5,126 nt of DNA. Origin: Acidobacteriota bacterium. Lineage in GTDB: Bacteria > Acidobacteriota > Terriglobia > Terriglobales > SCQP01. Below are positions 1 to 5,126 of the stretch, one piece after another. Within the stretch, counting starts at the first letter, position 1, and the number at the start of each line of letters is the position of its first letter. The stretch spans positions 1 through 5,126 of the forward strand of contig JAKATS010000284.1 in the NCBI GenBank assembly GCA_021818645.1, given 5' to 3'. A program made the translations under genes and the position numbers. A model generated the notes under the pieces. It was not told the DNA's origin and did not search any database. It saw only the letters and a program-made list of their open reading frames with translations.

Positions 1-103
1 GAAAGATCAGCACTGAGCTGAACAGCCTGCGATCCAACATGCAAACCTGCCGCAGCAATATGCATATGGTGCGGAAAATAATGAAAACCAAGCCTTAAAA
101 TCA

Positions 104-143
104 TTGCCTTCCCCCCATCCACCATGGGTTGGAGCTGAGGCAA
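104..143. other. Imperfect stem-loop after the upstream open frame
   Basis: TTGCCT at 104-109 pairs perfectly with AGGCAA at 138-143, and inside it CCCAT (114-118) pairs with ATGGG (124-128) around a 5-base loop, with unpaired bases between the two stems. It lies 6 bases after the TAA at 96-98, where a terminator of an upstream gene would be expected. However, no T-run follows on the plus strand, so it does not meet the usual intrinsic terminator pattern. Read on the minus strand it is followed by TGATTTT, a weak U-rich tail. It may be a chance structure. Confidence 0.25.
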
Positions 144-213
144 GGAATGGAATCATTTGCATTTGGCGGCGGGGCCACTTTTCCTGTTTCGCTGTTCCCG
201 TGTTCGGCCACGG

Positions 214-222
214 TGGTATAAG
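214..222 (+). promoter_or_regulatory. Possible extended -10 promoter element for the membrane protein gene
   Basis: The sequence TGGTATAAG matches the extended -10 pattern TGnTATAAT with one mismatch. No good -35 box lies 16-18 bases upstream, which extended -10 promoters can tolerate. Transcription would start near 229 and leave a leader of roughly 95 bases before the ATG at 324. A single short match in a region like this is easily chance, so this is only a candidate. Confidence 0.22.
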
Positions 223-323
223 GAAGGGCAGATCCTCAAGCCCCATCCCGCTTCGCAGGACGGGGGTCCCGGGCCAGCGATCTCATATAGCACTGCAGCA
301 ACCTGGCCGGTGCAGCGTTTCGT

Positions 324-1946
324 ATGTGGGCTTGTGATGTGAAAACGGCCCGGCAAAATTTAATCTACGCATGGACCGTCACCGGCATTGCCGCCGCGAC
401 CCGACTGCCCCTATTGGCCAACCGGCCACTGGAACCTGATTCCGCTTTATTTGTCATTGCCGCCTGGCAATGGATCCGGTTCGGGCCGGCGCCACCCGCC
501 GGGCTGCACGTTTATACACCGCATTATTACGCTTTGTTTTCGTCCGGGTATCTGTGGCTGGTCGCGCATGCGGCGGAGTGGCTGCGGATTGCGCCGGCAA
601 AATTGCCGCTGCTGATGAACAGCATGAGCGCGGGCTGCGCAATTGCCTCCGCGCCCATATGGTATGCACTGGGGCGGCGCTGGCTGTCGAATCAGGCAGC
701 CGCGACGGCCTCCGTACTTTTCCTGCTTTCACCCGGATTGTGGATCTTAGGCCTGGAGTCCCATGCGGAGGGACCGGCCCTGGCCTGCCTGGCCGCGGCA
801 CTGTTTCTGGAGTTGCGGTCCCTTGAAGCGAGCGAGTTTTCCTATGCGATCGCGGGCTGGGCGATTACCGCGGCAGCTCTGATCGCGGCGCTGCTCATGC
901 GCAGCGATGTGGTGTTGTATTTTCCTTTTATTCTGCTGTTGCCCGGCGCCCGGCAATTATGGCGGCAGCCTGAAGCATGGCCCTGGCGGCAAAAACAGTT
1001 CCGGCGCGACTGCGGGATGGCGGCGGGATGCCTGGTGGGAGCCGGATTGGGGTATTTATGGATACGCTCGCTGATTCTGCGCGTGCCGGTTGCGGCCATC
1101 CAACAGCACTCGCTGCAAACGGTGGAGAATTTCATCGGCTATATCAATCCGGTGGTGCAGGTTACGCCCTGGGTCACGGCCAGCGGGGTGGGGATATTCG
1201 CATTTTGCGCAACCGGAATTTATTGGGCCTGGAAAAACCGCCAGACTCACGCCCATGCCCGGTTCTGGGCCTGGCTGATCGCAACCTGGTGCCTGCCGGC
1301 CCTGATGTTCTGGTTCGGAATTGTGGGCAATGTGGTGCGCCATGTGGCGCTGCTGGCGCTGCCTTTGATCTGGCTGGGCTGCGCGGGCTGGGAACGGCGA
1401 GGGCTGCGCGCCATGTATATGGCGGGGGCGCTGGCCCTGGGGCTGAACTGGATCGTGATTCCGCCGAACTCGAATTTTACGCTATATCCCTCCGGAGATG
1501 TTCCGGCATCCGTCGCCCGCATGGATCACCGCCAGCGGCAGATCGAGAAGCTGGCGCACAAGCTGGCGCAGCAAAGTCCGGTGCAGGCCCAGAACGGCAT
1601 GCCGGGGACTTTGCCCGGCCCGCCTTACCCATTTTGCTTTTTAGGAACTTTCCCCAGGGCCTATCTGCTGGACGACTGGATGAGCATGACGGGAACGTAT
1701 TCGCGGCAAACCGGAATGCAAATTCAAAGCCGCAATGCCCTGGGCCAGTTCGTATGGCTGCCCGCCGGATCGGGACAGTGGCGGATTATCCATTTAGATG
1801 AAGTGTTCGCGCCCAGCCAATTCCAGCCGGCAGCAGGGAAATGCAACCGCATGGTGAGCCTGGAATATAATGCGCGCGGACAACGGCACCGCTTTTTCGG
1901 CCGGAGGGTGGATTTACCCCACGGCATACGCTTTTGGCACTGGTAA
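324..1946 (+). CDS. Polytopic membrane protein, GT-C-type glycosyltransferase-like
   Basis: The 540-residue product has about ten to twelve hydrophobic segments (roughly residues 12-30, 68-84, 94-115, 124-143, 150-165, 174-204, 230-248, 281-303, 313-333, 338-357 and 362-379), then a mostly soluble tail from about 380. This resembles GT-C enzymes of the ArnT/PMT type, integral membrane proteins that transfer a sugar from a polyprenyl-phosphate donor on the outer face of the inner membrane. After the first helix, a loop with [10 protein letters not shown] is placed like the catalytic acidic loop of that fold, with Asp39 as the candidate residue; the usual Asp-Glu or Asp-Asp pair is replaced by Asp-Ser. 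Donor and acceptor cannot be read from the sequence. The tail contains a charged helix (about 400-417) and no motif I recognise. An in-frame TAG at 288-290 bounds the frame. ATG 324 lacks a clear Shine-Dalgarno, and GTG 339 is an alternative start. Family placement is an inference; coding status is secure. Confidence 0.75.
   Translation: MWACDVKTARQNLIYAWTVTGIAAATRLPLLANRPLEPDSALFVIAAWQWIRFGPAPPAGLHVYTPHYYALFSSGYLWLVAHAAEWLRIAPAKLPLLMNSMSAGCAIASAPIWYALGRRWLSNQAAATASVLFLLSPGLWILGLESHAEGPALACLAAALFLELRSLEASEFSYAIAGWAITAAALIAALLMRSDVVLYFPFILLLPGARQLWRQPEAWPWRQKQFRRDCGMAAGCLVGAGLGYLWIRSLILRVPVAAIQQHSLQTVENFIGYINPVVQVTPWVTASGVGIFAFCATGIYWAWKNRQTHAHARFWAWLIATWCLPALMFWFGIVGNVVRHVALLALPLIWLGCAGWERRGLRAMYMAGALALGLNWIVIPPNSNFTLYPSGDVPASVARMDHRQRQIEKLAHKLAQQSPVQAQNGMPGTLPGPPYPFCFLGTFPRAYLLDDWMSMTGTYSRQTGMQIQSRNALGQFVWLPAGSGQWRIIHLDEVFAPSQFQPAAGKCNRMVSLEYNARGQRHRFFGRRVDLPHGIRFWHW
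1548..1571 (+). repeat. 12-base tandem repeat inside the membrane protein gene
   Basis: AAGCTGGCGCAC is followed directly by AAGCTGGCGCAG, 11 of 12 bases identical and in frame. It encodes KLAH-KLAQ in the charged helix that begins the soluble C-terminal part of the protein. This looks like a small local duplication that preserves the reading frame. Confidence 0.6.
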
Positions 1947-2056
1947 GTGCATTTTGCTCCGTCATTGCAGCTTGCGGCGATGTACCTTTTCCGTGATCGT
2001 CAAACGGCTGCGCCTCAGCGGAATACGCATACGAATATGGGACAATGGCAGGCACG

Positions 2057-3112
2057 ATGGCCAAGCTTCGTGTCGCGGTTTTATTCGGCGGACGCAGCGG
2101 TGAGCATGAAGTCTCACTGATTTCCGCACAATCCGTTCTGCAGCATCTCGACCGAAAAAAATATGACGTTCTGCCGGTCGGCATCACGCTCGACGGGAGA
2201 TGGAAGCAGGCGCCGCTCAATGCGGACTGGAGCCCGGCGGAAGTGCTGCGCCGGGGCCGGGAATTACGGCTCACGCCGGCGCCCCAGGCCGGGTGGGACG
2301 CCGACGTGGTGCTGCCGATTCTGCACGGAACGTTCGGCGAAGACGGCACCCTACAGGGCCTGCTGGAGCTGATTGGAGTCGCCTACGCCGGCGCCGGCGT
2401 GCTGGGCTCGGCGGCAGCGATGGATAAAGACGTCATGAAGCGGCTGTTTCGCGCCGCCGGTTTGCCGATCGTGCCGCATCAGGTGATCCACCGCCGGCAA
2501 TTGCGCAACCATCCCGAAGCCGCAGCGCGGGCAGTGCGGCGCGGGCTGCGCTATCCCATTTTTATCAAACCGGCGAATCTGGGCTCATCGGTGGGCATCA
2601 GCAAGGTCAAAACGCAGGGGGAATTACTGCCGGCATTGCGGCTGGCCGCCCGCTATGACGATAAGATCGTGGCCGAGCAGGGTGTGAATGCGCGGGAGAT
2701 TGAATGCGCGGTGCTGGGCAATGAGCAGCCGCGGGCTTCCGTGCTGAGCGAAATTGTGCCGCACCGCGAGTTTTACGACTATGAGGCCAAATATCTGGAA
2801 TCCGGCACGCAGCTGATCTGCCCGGCGCGGCTCCCGGCGCGAGTTGTCCGGCAGGTGCAACAGCTGGCCATTGCCGCATTTCAAGCCGTGGATTGCGCGG
2901 GCCTGGCGCGGGTGGATTTTTTTCTTGAGCGCACGAGCAGCGCGATTTATGTGAATGAAATCAATACCATGCCCGGCTTTACGCCCATCAGCCAGTTTCC
3001 CCGCATGTGGGCGGCCAGCGGGCTTTCCTATGACCGGCTGCTTGATCGCATGATTCAACTGGCCCGGGAACGGGCGCGGGAACGCGGCCGATCCATTTAT
3101 AAGAAAAAATAG
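2057..3112 (+). CDS. ddl: D-alanine--D-alanine ligase
   Basis: This cytoplasmic ATP-grasp enzyme joins two D-alanines with ATP, giving the dipeptide that MurF adds to the peptidoglycan precursor. The 351-residue product carries the family motifs in order: [10 protein letters not shown] near the N-terminus (11-20, Glu16 contacting the first D-Ala), HGTFGEDG (90-97), the ATP-binding [11 protein letters not shown] (170-180), the omega loop FYDYEAKY (239-246), and RVDFF followed by [11 protein letters not shown] (285-310), where Asp287, Glu301 and Asn303 would bind magnesium. The Tyr-containing omega loop indicates D-Ala-D-Ala rather than the D-Ala-D-Lac specificity of VanA-type ligases. The length is nearer E. 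coli DdlA (364) than DdlB (306). ATG 2057 ([12 protein letters not shown]) fits typical Ddl N-termini; ATG 2045 is in frame and would add four residues. Neither start has a strong Shine-Dalgarno (AGG at 2050-2052 is close to 2057). The C-terminus is an unusual Arg/Glu-rich helix ending KKK. The gene lies away from any mur/fts genes visible here. Confidence 0.95.
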   Translation: MAKLRVAVLFGGRSGEHEVSLISAQSVLQHLDRKKYDVLPVGITLDGRWKQAPLNADWSPAEVLRRGRELRLTPAPQAGWDADVVLPILHGTFGEDGTLQGLLELIGVAYAGAGVLGSAAAMDKDVMKRLFRAAGLPIVPHQVIHRRQLRNHPEAAARAVRRGLRYPIFIKPANLGSSVGISKVKTQGELLPALRLAARYDDKIVAEQGVNAREIECAVLGNEQPRASVLSEIVPHREFYDYEAKYLESGTQLICPARLPARVVRQVQQLAIAAFQAVDCAGLARVDFFLERTSSAIYVNEINTMPGFTPISQFPRMWAASGLSYDRLLDRMIQLARERARERGRSIYKKK

Positions 3113-3184
3113 CGGCGCAGCCACATTTCCAGCCTCGCCGTTCCAGCATTCGGCTCCGGCACAAATTCATCAATCAGCGCAGCG

Positions 3185-3215
3185 TTGCGGCCGGCACGCC
3201 TTCTTGTACTACAAT
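3185..3215 (+). promoter_or_regulatory. Putative sigma-70 type promoter of the arabinofuranosidase gene
   Basis: TACAAT at 3210-3215 is a good -10 box (5 of 6 to TATAAT). TTGCGG at 3185-3190 is a partial -35 box with a 19-base spacer, longer than the ideal 17. Transcription would start near 3222. The position, in the gap after ddl and just ahead of a good ribosome binding site, supports it, and it implies that the arabinofuranosidase gene can be transcribed independently of ddl. No operator repeat for a sugar-responsive repressor was noticed around it. Confidence 0.45.
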
Positions 3216-3236
3216 GCCACTCGACCCCTCTGCCGC

Positions 3237-3242
3237 GAGGAG
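3237..3242 (+). promoter_or_regulatory. Ribosome binding site that decides the arabinofuranosidase start
   Basis: GAGGAG lies 10 bases before ATG 3253. The upstream in-frame ATG at 3214 overlaps the putative -10 box, would be outside the transcript from that promoter, and has no comparable Shine-Dalgarno. The site therefore favours 3253, which also places the twin-arginine motif at the very N-terminus. Confidence 0.65.
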
Positions 3243-3252
3243 CAGACCGCCC

Positions 3253-3330
3253 ATGGAACGACGCGAATTTCTCACCCGCACAGCCGCCACCGCACTGGCC
3301 GCCGTAACGCCCGCAGCCGCGCTCGGCTCT
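3253..3330 (+). other. Twin-arginine (Tat) signal peptide coding region
   Basis: Residues 1-26 of the arabinofuranosidase show a short charged n-region with the Arg-Arg pair in ERREFLT (consensus S/T-R-R-x-F-L-K), a moderately hydrophobic Ala/Thr/Val stretch, and an Ala-rich end suited to signal peptidase I. No lipobox cysteine is present. The next residues (about 27-48) are Ser/Asn/Pro/Ala-rich and look like a flexible linker before the catalytic unit. The exact cleavage site cannot be fixed by eye. Confidence 0.75.
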
Positions 3331-4872
3331 ACCGCCAACAGCGGTTCCCTGCCGGCGGCATCGGATTCCAACCCCAATGCCCCCAGCACCATCAGTCTCG
3401 ATACCCGGCTTACCATTGCGCCGGTAAGCCCGTATCTATTCGGCTCGTTTTTAGAGCACCTGGGCCGGGCGATTTATGACGGAATCTATCAGCCGGGTTC
3501 ACCCCTGAGCAATGCCCATGGTTTTAGAAAAGACGTGCTGGCGGAGGTGCGCGCATTAGGCGTGCCGTTGATCCGTTATCCGGGCGGGAATTTCGTTTCG
3601 GGATATATCTGGCAGGATGGCATCGGCCCCCAAGCCCAGCGCCCCCGCATTCTGGACCGGGCCTGGGATTCACTGGAAACCAATCAGGTGGGGGTGGACG
3701 AATTCATGGCCTGGTGCAAGCTGGCCGGCGCGCGCCCGCTGATGGCGGTGAATCTCGGCTCCGACACGCCGATGAACGCTTCGAACCTGGTCGAATATTG
3801 CAATGTACCGCAGGGAACCCAATGGAGCGACCTGCGCCGGGCCCATGGGGCGAGCCAGCCGTATGGCATCCATCACTGGTGCCTGGGCAATGAGATGGAT
3901 GGACCCTGGCAGATCGGCCATTGCGATGCCATCACGTACGGCTATCGGGCCGCGGATGCGGCGCGCCAGATGAAGGCCGTGGACCCCAGCATTCAGGTCA
4001 CCGCCTGCGGTTCTTCCAGTCCGAGCATGCCCACCTATCTGGAATGGGAACGGCAGGTGCTGGAGCAGTGCTATGAGGTGGTGGATTATTTGTCTCTGCA
4101 CCGCTATTTCAATCTTCCGCAAAAAGACGAAAAACCGGACTACGCGCGTTTTCTGGCCCAGAATCTGGAACTTGACCACGAGGTCGCCCAGGTCGGCGCA
4201 GTCTGTGATCTGGTGGGCGCGCGGCTGAAGAGCCGGAAAACCCTGCGGCTTTCCTTCGATGAATGGAATGTCTGGTACGGCTCAACCGGCGGCGACGGCA
4301 AGCGCAAATATGCGCCGCACCTGATTGAAGAAACTTACAACCTGGGCGACGCCCTGCTGGTGGGCGGCTGCATCAACAGCCTGCTGCGCAACGCCCAGCG
4401 GATCGAGATCGCGTGCCTGGCGCAACTGGTGAATGTCATCGCTCCGCTGATGACCAGCGATCAGGGAGTATTGCGCCAGACCACGTATTACCCCTACCGC
4501 TGGGCGCTGCAACTGGCGCGGGGAGAAGTGCTGGCCACCAGCCACAACGGCCCGGGATATGAAACCGAACCGCTGGGCACGGTTCCCTATCTCGATGTGG
4601 TTGCCACGCGGGACCAGCGCCAGCTCTGCGTGCTGGCGCTGAACCGCGATACCAGCCGGGCGCGGACCATGGAGTGCCATTTCACGGGAGCGTATCCCGG
4701 CAGGACATTATCGGCCCGGACACTAACGGGCAGCGATCTGACAGCAACCAACACCTTTGCCCGGCCCAAAAACGTCGTACCCGAACGCCTGCCGCTGCCC
4801 GCCCCGGGCCGCCGCATGACGATCGAATTACCGGCACAGTCCTATTCAATGCTGCAATTTGAACTGGCCTGA
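3253..4872 (+). CDS. GH51 alpha-L-arabinofuranosidase with Tat signal peptide
   Basis: This retaining glycoside hydrolase removes terminal alpha-L-arabinofuranose from arabinan, arabinoxylan or their oligosaccharides. The 539-residue product has a twin-arginine signal (MERREFLTR, then an Ala-rich hydrophobic stretch to about residue 25, with likely cleavage near AAALGS), suggesting export of the folded enzyme to the periplasm or beyond. The mature part follows the classic AbfA pattern: LFGSFLEHLGRAIYDGIY (62-79), RYPGGNFVSGY (108-118), MAVNLG (164-169), WCLGNEMDGPWQIGH (209-223) with Glu214 as acid/base, and LSFDEWNVWY (333-342) with Glu337 as nucleophile. A C-terminal beta domain from about 395 ends in the typical LPAQSYSMLQF. 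The core length is normal for the approximately 500-residue, usually hexameric and cytoplasmic, AbfA group. An in-frame ATG at 3214 would add 13 residues ahead of the signal. The enzyme has its own putative promoter. No sugar transporter or other glycosidase is nearby. Confidence 0.95.
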   Translation: MERREFLTRTAATALAAVTPAAALGSTANSGSLPAASDSNPNAPSTISLDTRLTIAPVSPYLFGSFLEHLGRAIYDGIYQPGSPLSNAHGFRKDVLAEVRALGVPLIRYPGGNFVSGYIWQDGIGPQAQRPRILDRAWDSLETNQVGVDEFMAWCKLAGARPLMAVNLGSDTPMNASNLVEYCNVPQGTQWSDLRRAHGASQPYGIHHWCLGNEMDGPWQIGHCDAITYGYRAADAARQMKAVDPSIQVTACGSSSPSMPTYLEWERQVLEQCYEVVDYLSLHRYFNLPQKDEKPDYARFLAQNLELDHEVAQVGAVCDLVGARLKSRKTLRLSFDEWNVWYGSTGGDGKRKYAPHLIEETYNLGDALLVGGCINSLLRNAQRIEIACLAQLVNVIAPLMTSDQGVLRQTTYYPYRWALQLARGEVLATSHNGPGYETEPLGTVPYLDVVATRDQRQLCVLALNRDTSRARTMECHFTGAYPGRTLSARTLTGSDLTATNTFARPKNVVPERLPLPAPGRRMTIELPAQSYSMLQFELA

Positions 4873-4991
4873 AGCGGACGAAATGCCGGGCGCGGGCCCC
4901 TGCGCGGCGTTTACATGTGCCATTTCCACGAAATTGCCTATGCCACGCGTCCCGCTTCCGCTCGCCAACGCGCGGGGGCTGCTTTCCCGTT

Positions 4992-5009
4992 CAAAACCTA
5001 AAGGTTTTG
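4992..5009. terminator. Perfect inverted repeat between convergent genes, possible bidirectional terminator
   Basis: CAAAACCT (4992-4999) and AGGTTTTG (5002-5009) are perfect complements; in RNA this would fold as a 7-base stem with a 4-base loop. It lies between the 3' ends of the arabinofuranosidase gene and queA, where a shared terminator is expected, and reads almost the same in both directions. The stem is AT-rich and no separate U-run follows on either strand, so it is not a canonical intrinsic terminator. The U residues that would aid release lie inside the 3' arm. Confidence 0.35.
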
Positions 5010-5034
5010 CCGCCCCACGCCGAACCTGCGCCGC

Positions 5035-5126
5035 TCAGAGTATCAGCATGCAGTCGCCATAACTGAAGAAGCGATAGCCGGACTGCACGGCGTGGCGATA
5101 AGCGCGCAGCACGGAATCCCGGCCGG
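5035..5126 (-). CDS. queA: S-adenosylmethionine:tRNA ribosyltransferase-isomerase, C-terminal fragment
   Basis: The last 29 codons of a minus-strand gene are present, with its TGA at 5037-5035; the rest lies beyond the right edge. The translation contains LRAYRHAVQSGYRFFSYGD and ends GDCMLIL, which matches the strongly conserved C-terminus of QueA (Ala-Tyr, then Tyr-Arg-Phe-Phe-Ser-Tyr-Gly-Asp-x-Met-Leu-Ile). QueA transfers and isomerises the ribosyl part of S-adenosylmethionine onto the preQ1 base of tRNA, giving epoxyqueuosine at the wobble position of GUN-anticodon tRNAs. It acts in the cytoplasm, between Tgt and QueG/QueH. The gene converges on the arabinofuranosidase gene with about 160 bases between stops. 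The identification rests on a short but highly distinctive tail. Confidence 0.9.
   Translation of the reverse strand, partial: GRDSVLRAYRHAVQSGYRFFSYGDCMLIL

Larger units (their letters stand above)
1..323. other. Left-edge region with no supported gene
   Basis: This stretch of just over 300 bases has no convincing gene. On the plus strand one frame is open from base 3 to a TAA at 96-98 (31 codons, ending KIMKTKP). It could be the C-terminal tail of a gene starting to the left, but it shows no recognisable motif. Bases 1-105 look more AT-rich than the rest of the window. Short open frames on both strands between 104 and 356 overlap one another, are rich in Pro, Arg and Gly, and look like GC-driven chance frames. 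No tRNA-like T-arm or rRNA-like block was seen. The region probably holds the end of the upstream unit and the promoter and leader of the membrane protein gene at 324. Confidence 0.5.

Noticed and set aside
7..246. A 79-codon minus-strand frame at the left edge
   Set aside because: It has no recognisable motif, overlaps other equally open frames, and no clear ribosome binding site was noted.
977..1801. A 274-codon open frame on the plus strand inside the membrane protein gene
   Set aside because: It is a shifted frame of the 324-1946 gene, is Gly/Ala/Arg-rich in the way GC-rich shadow frames are, and has no recognisable domain.
1947..2056. A promoter for ddl in the gap after the membrane protein gene
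   Set aside because: Several weak AT-rich hexamers occur (for example GAATAT at 2033-2038), but none has a matching -35 at proper spacing, so ddl may be read through from upstream or use a promoter I cannot recognise.
1786..2349. A 187-codon minus-strand open frame spanning the gap before ddl
   Set aside because: It overlaps two well-supported plus-strand genes, is Ser/Arg/Pro-rich without motifs, and is best explained as an antisense shadow.
2624..3124. A 166-codon minus-strand open frame opposite ddl
   Set aside because: It lies almost wholly antisense to the conserved ligase motifs and shows no domain of its own.
3670..4179. A 169-codon minus-strand open frame opposite the arabinofuranosidase
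   Set aside because: It is antisense to the catalytic core of a GH51 enzyme, and its composition mirrors that gene.
4887..4905. GCGC...GCGC pairing around GGGCCCCT as a terminator for the arabinofuranosidase gene
   Set aside because: The stem is only four bases, GCGC pairs with itself by chance in GC-rich DNA, and no U-run follows.
4859..5062. A 67-codon plus-strand frame after the arabinofuranosidase
   Set aside because: It uses TTG inside the end of the previous gene as its start, runs antisense into the conserved queA tail, and has no ribosome binding site or motif.

Overview
The window is about 60% GC and densely coding. It reads as a chromosomal segment of a Gram-negative, probably soil-type bacterium. 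Gene content and style (Tat-exported arabinofuranosidase, Ddl with a DdlA-like C-terminus, TACAAT-type -10 box, loosely spaced housekeeping genes) would fit Acidobacteriota. This is an impression from composition and family flavour; no marker in the window proves the lineage.

Layout. Positions 1-323 hold no gene I can support, only a short open stretch ending at 98 that could be the tail of an upstream gene, an imperfect stem-loop at 104-143 and a weak extended -10 box at 214-222. A 540-residue polytopic membrane protein follows (324-1946), which looks like a GT-C-type glycosyltransferase with a soluble C-terminal part. After a 110-base gap comes a complete D-alanine--D-alanine ligase (2057-3112). 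A 140-base gap carrying a plausible promoter and a good ribosome binding site leads to a GH51 alpha-L-arabinofuranosidase with a twin-arginine signal (3253-4872). A convergent intergenic stretch of about 160 bases with a perfect 8-base inverted repeat separates it from the 3' end of queA on the minus strand, which runs off the right edge.

How the genes relate. Three genes point the same way, but gaps of 110-140 bases and unrelated functions argue against one tight operon. The membrane protein (lipid-linked sugar transfer) and Ddl (peptidoglycan precursor) both serve the envelope. The arabinofuranosidase is an exported plant-polysaccharide enzyme, and QueA makes the queuosine tRNA modification. 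I see no defence system, mobile element, CRISPR array, tRNA or rRNA.

The most interesting observations are the Tat signal on a GH51 enzyme of the type that is normally cytoplasmic, and the divergent GT-C-like protein, which lacks a clear Asp-Glu motif and has an uncharacterised C-terminal domain. No clearly new system is visible.
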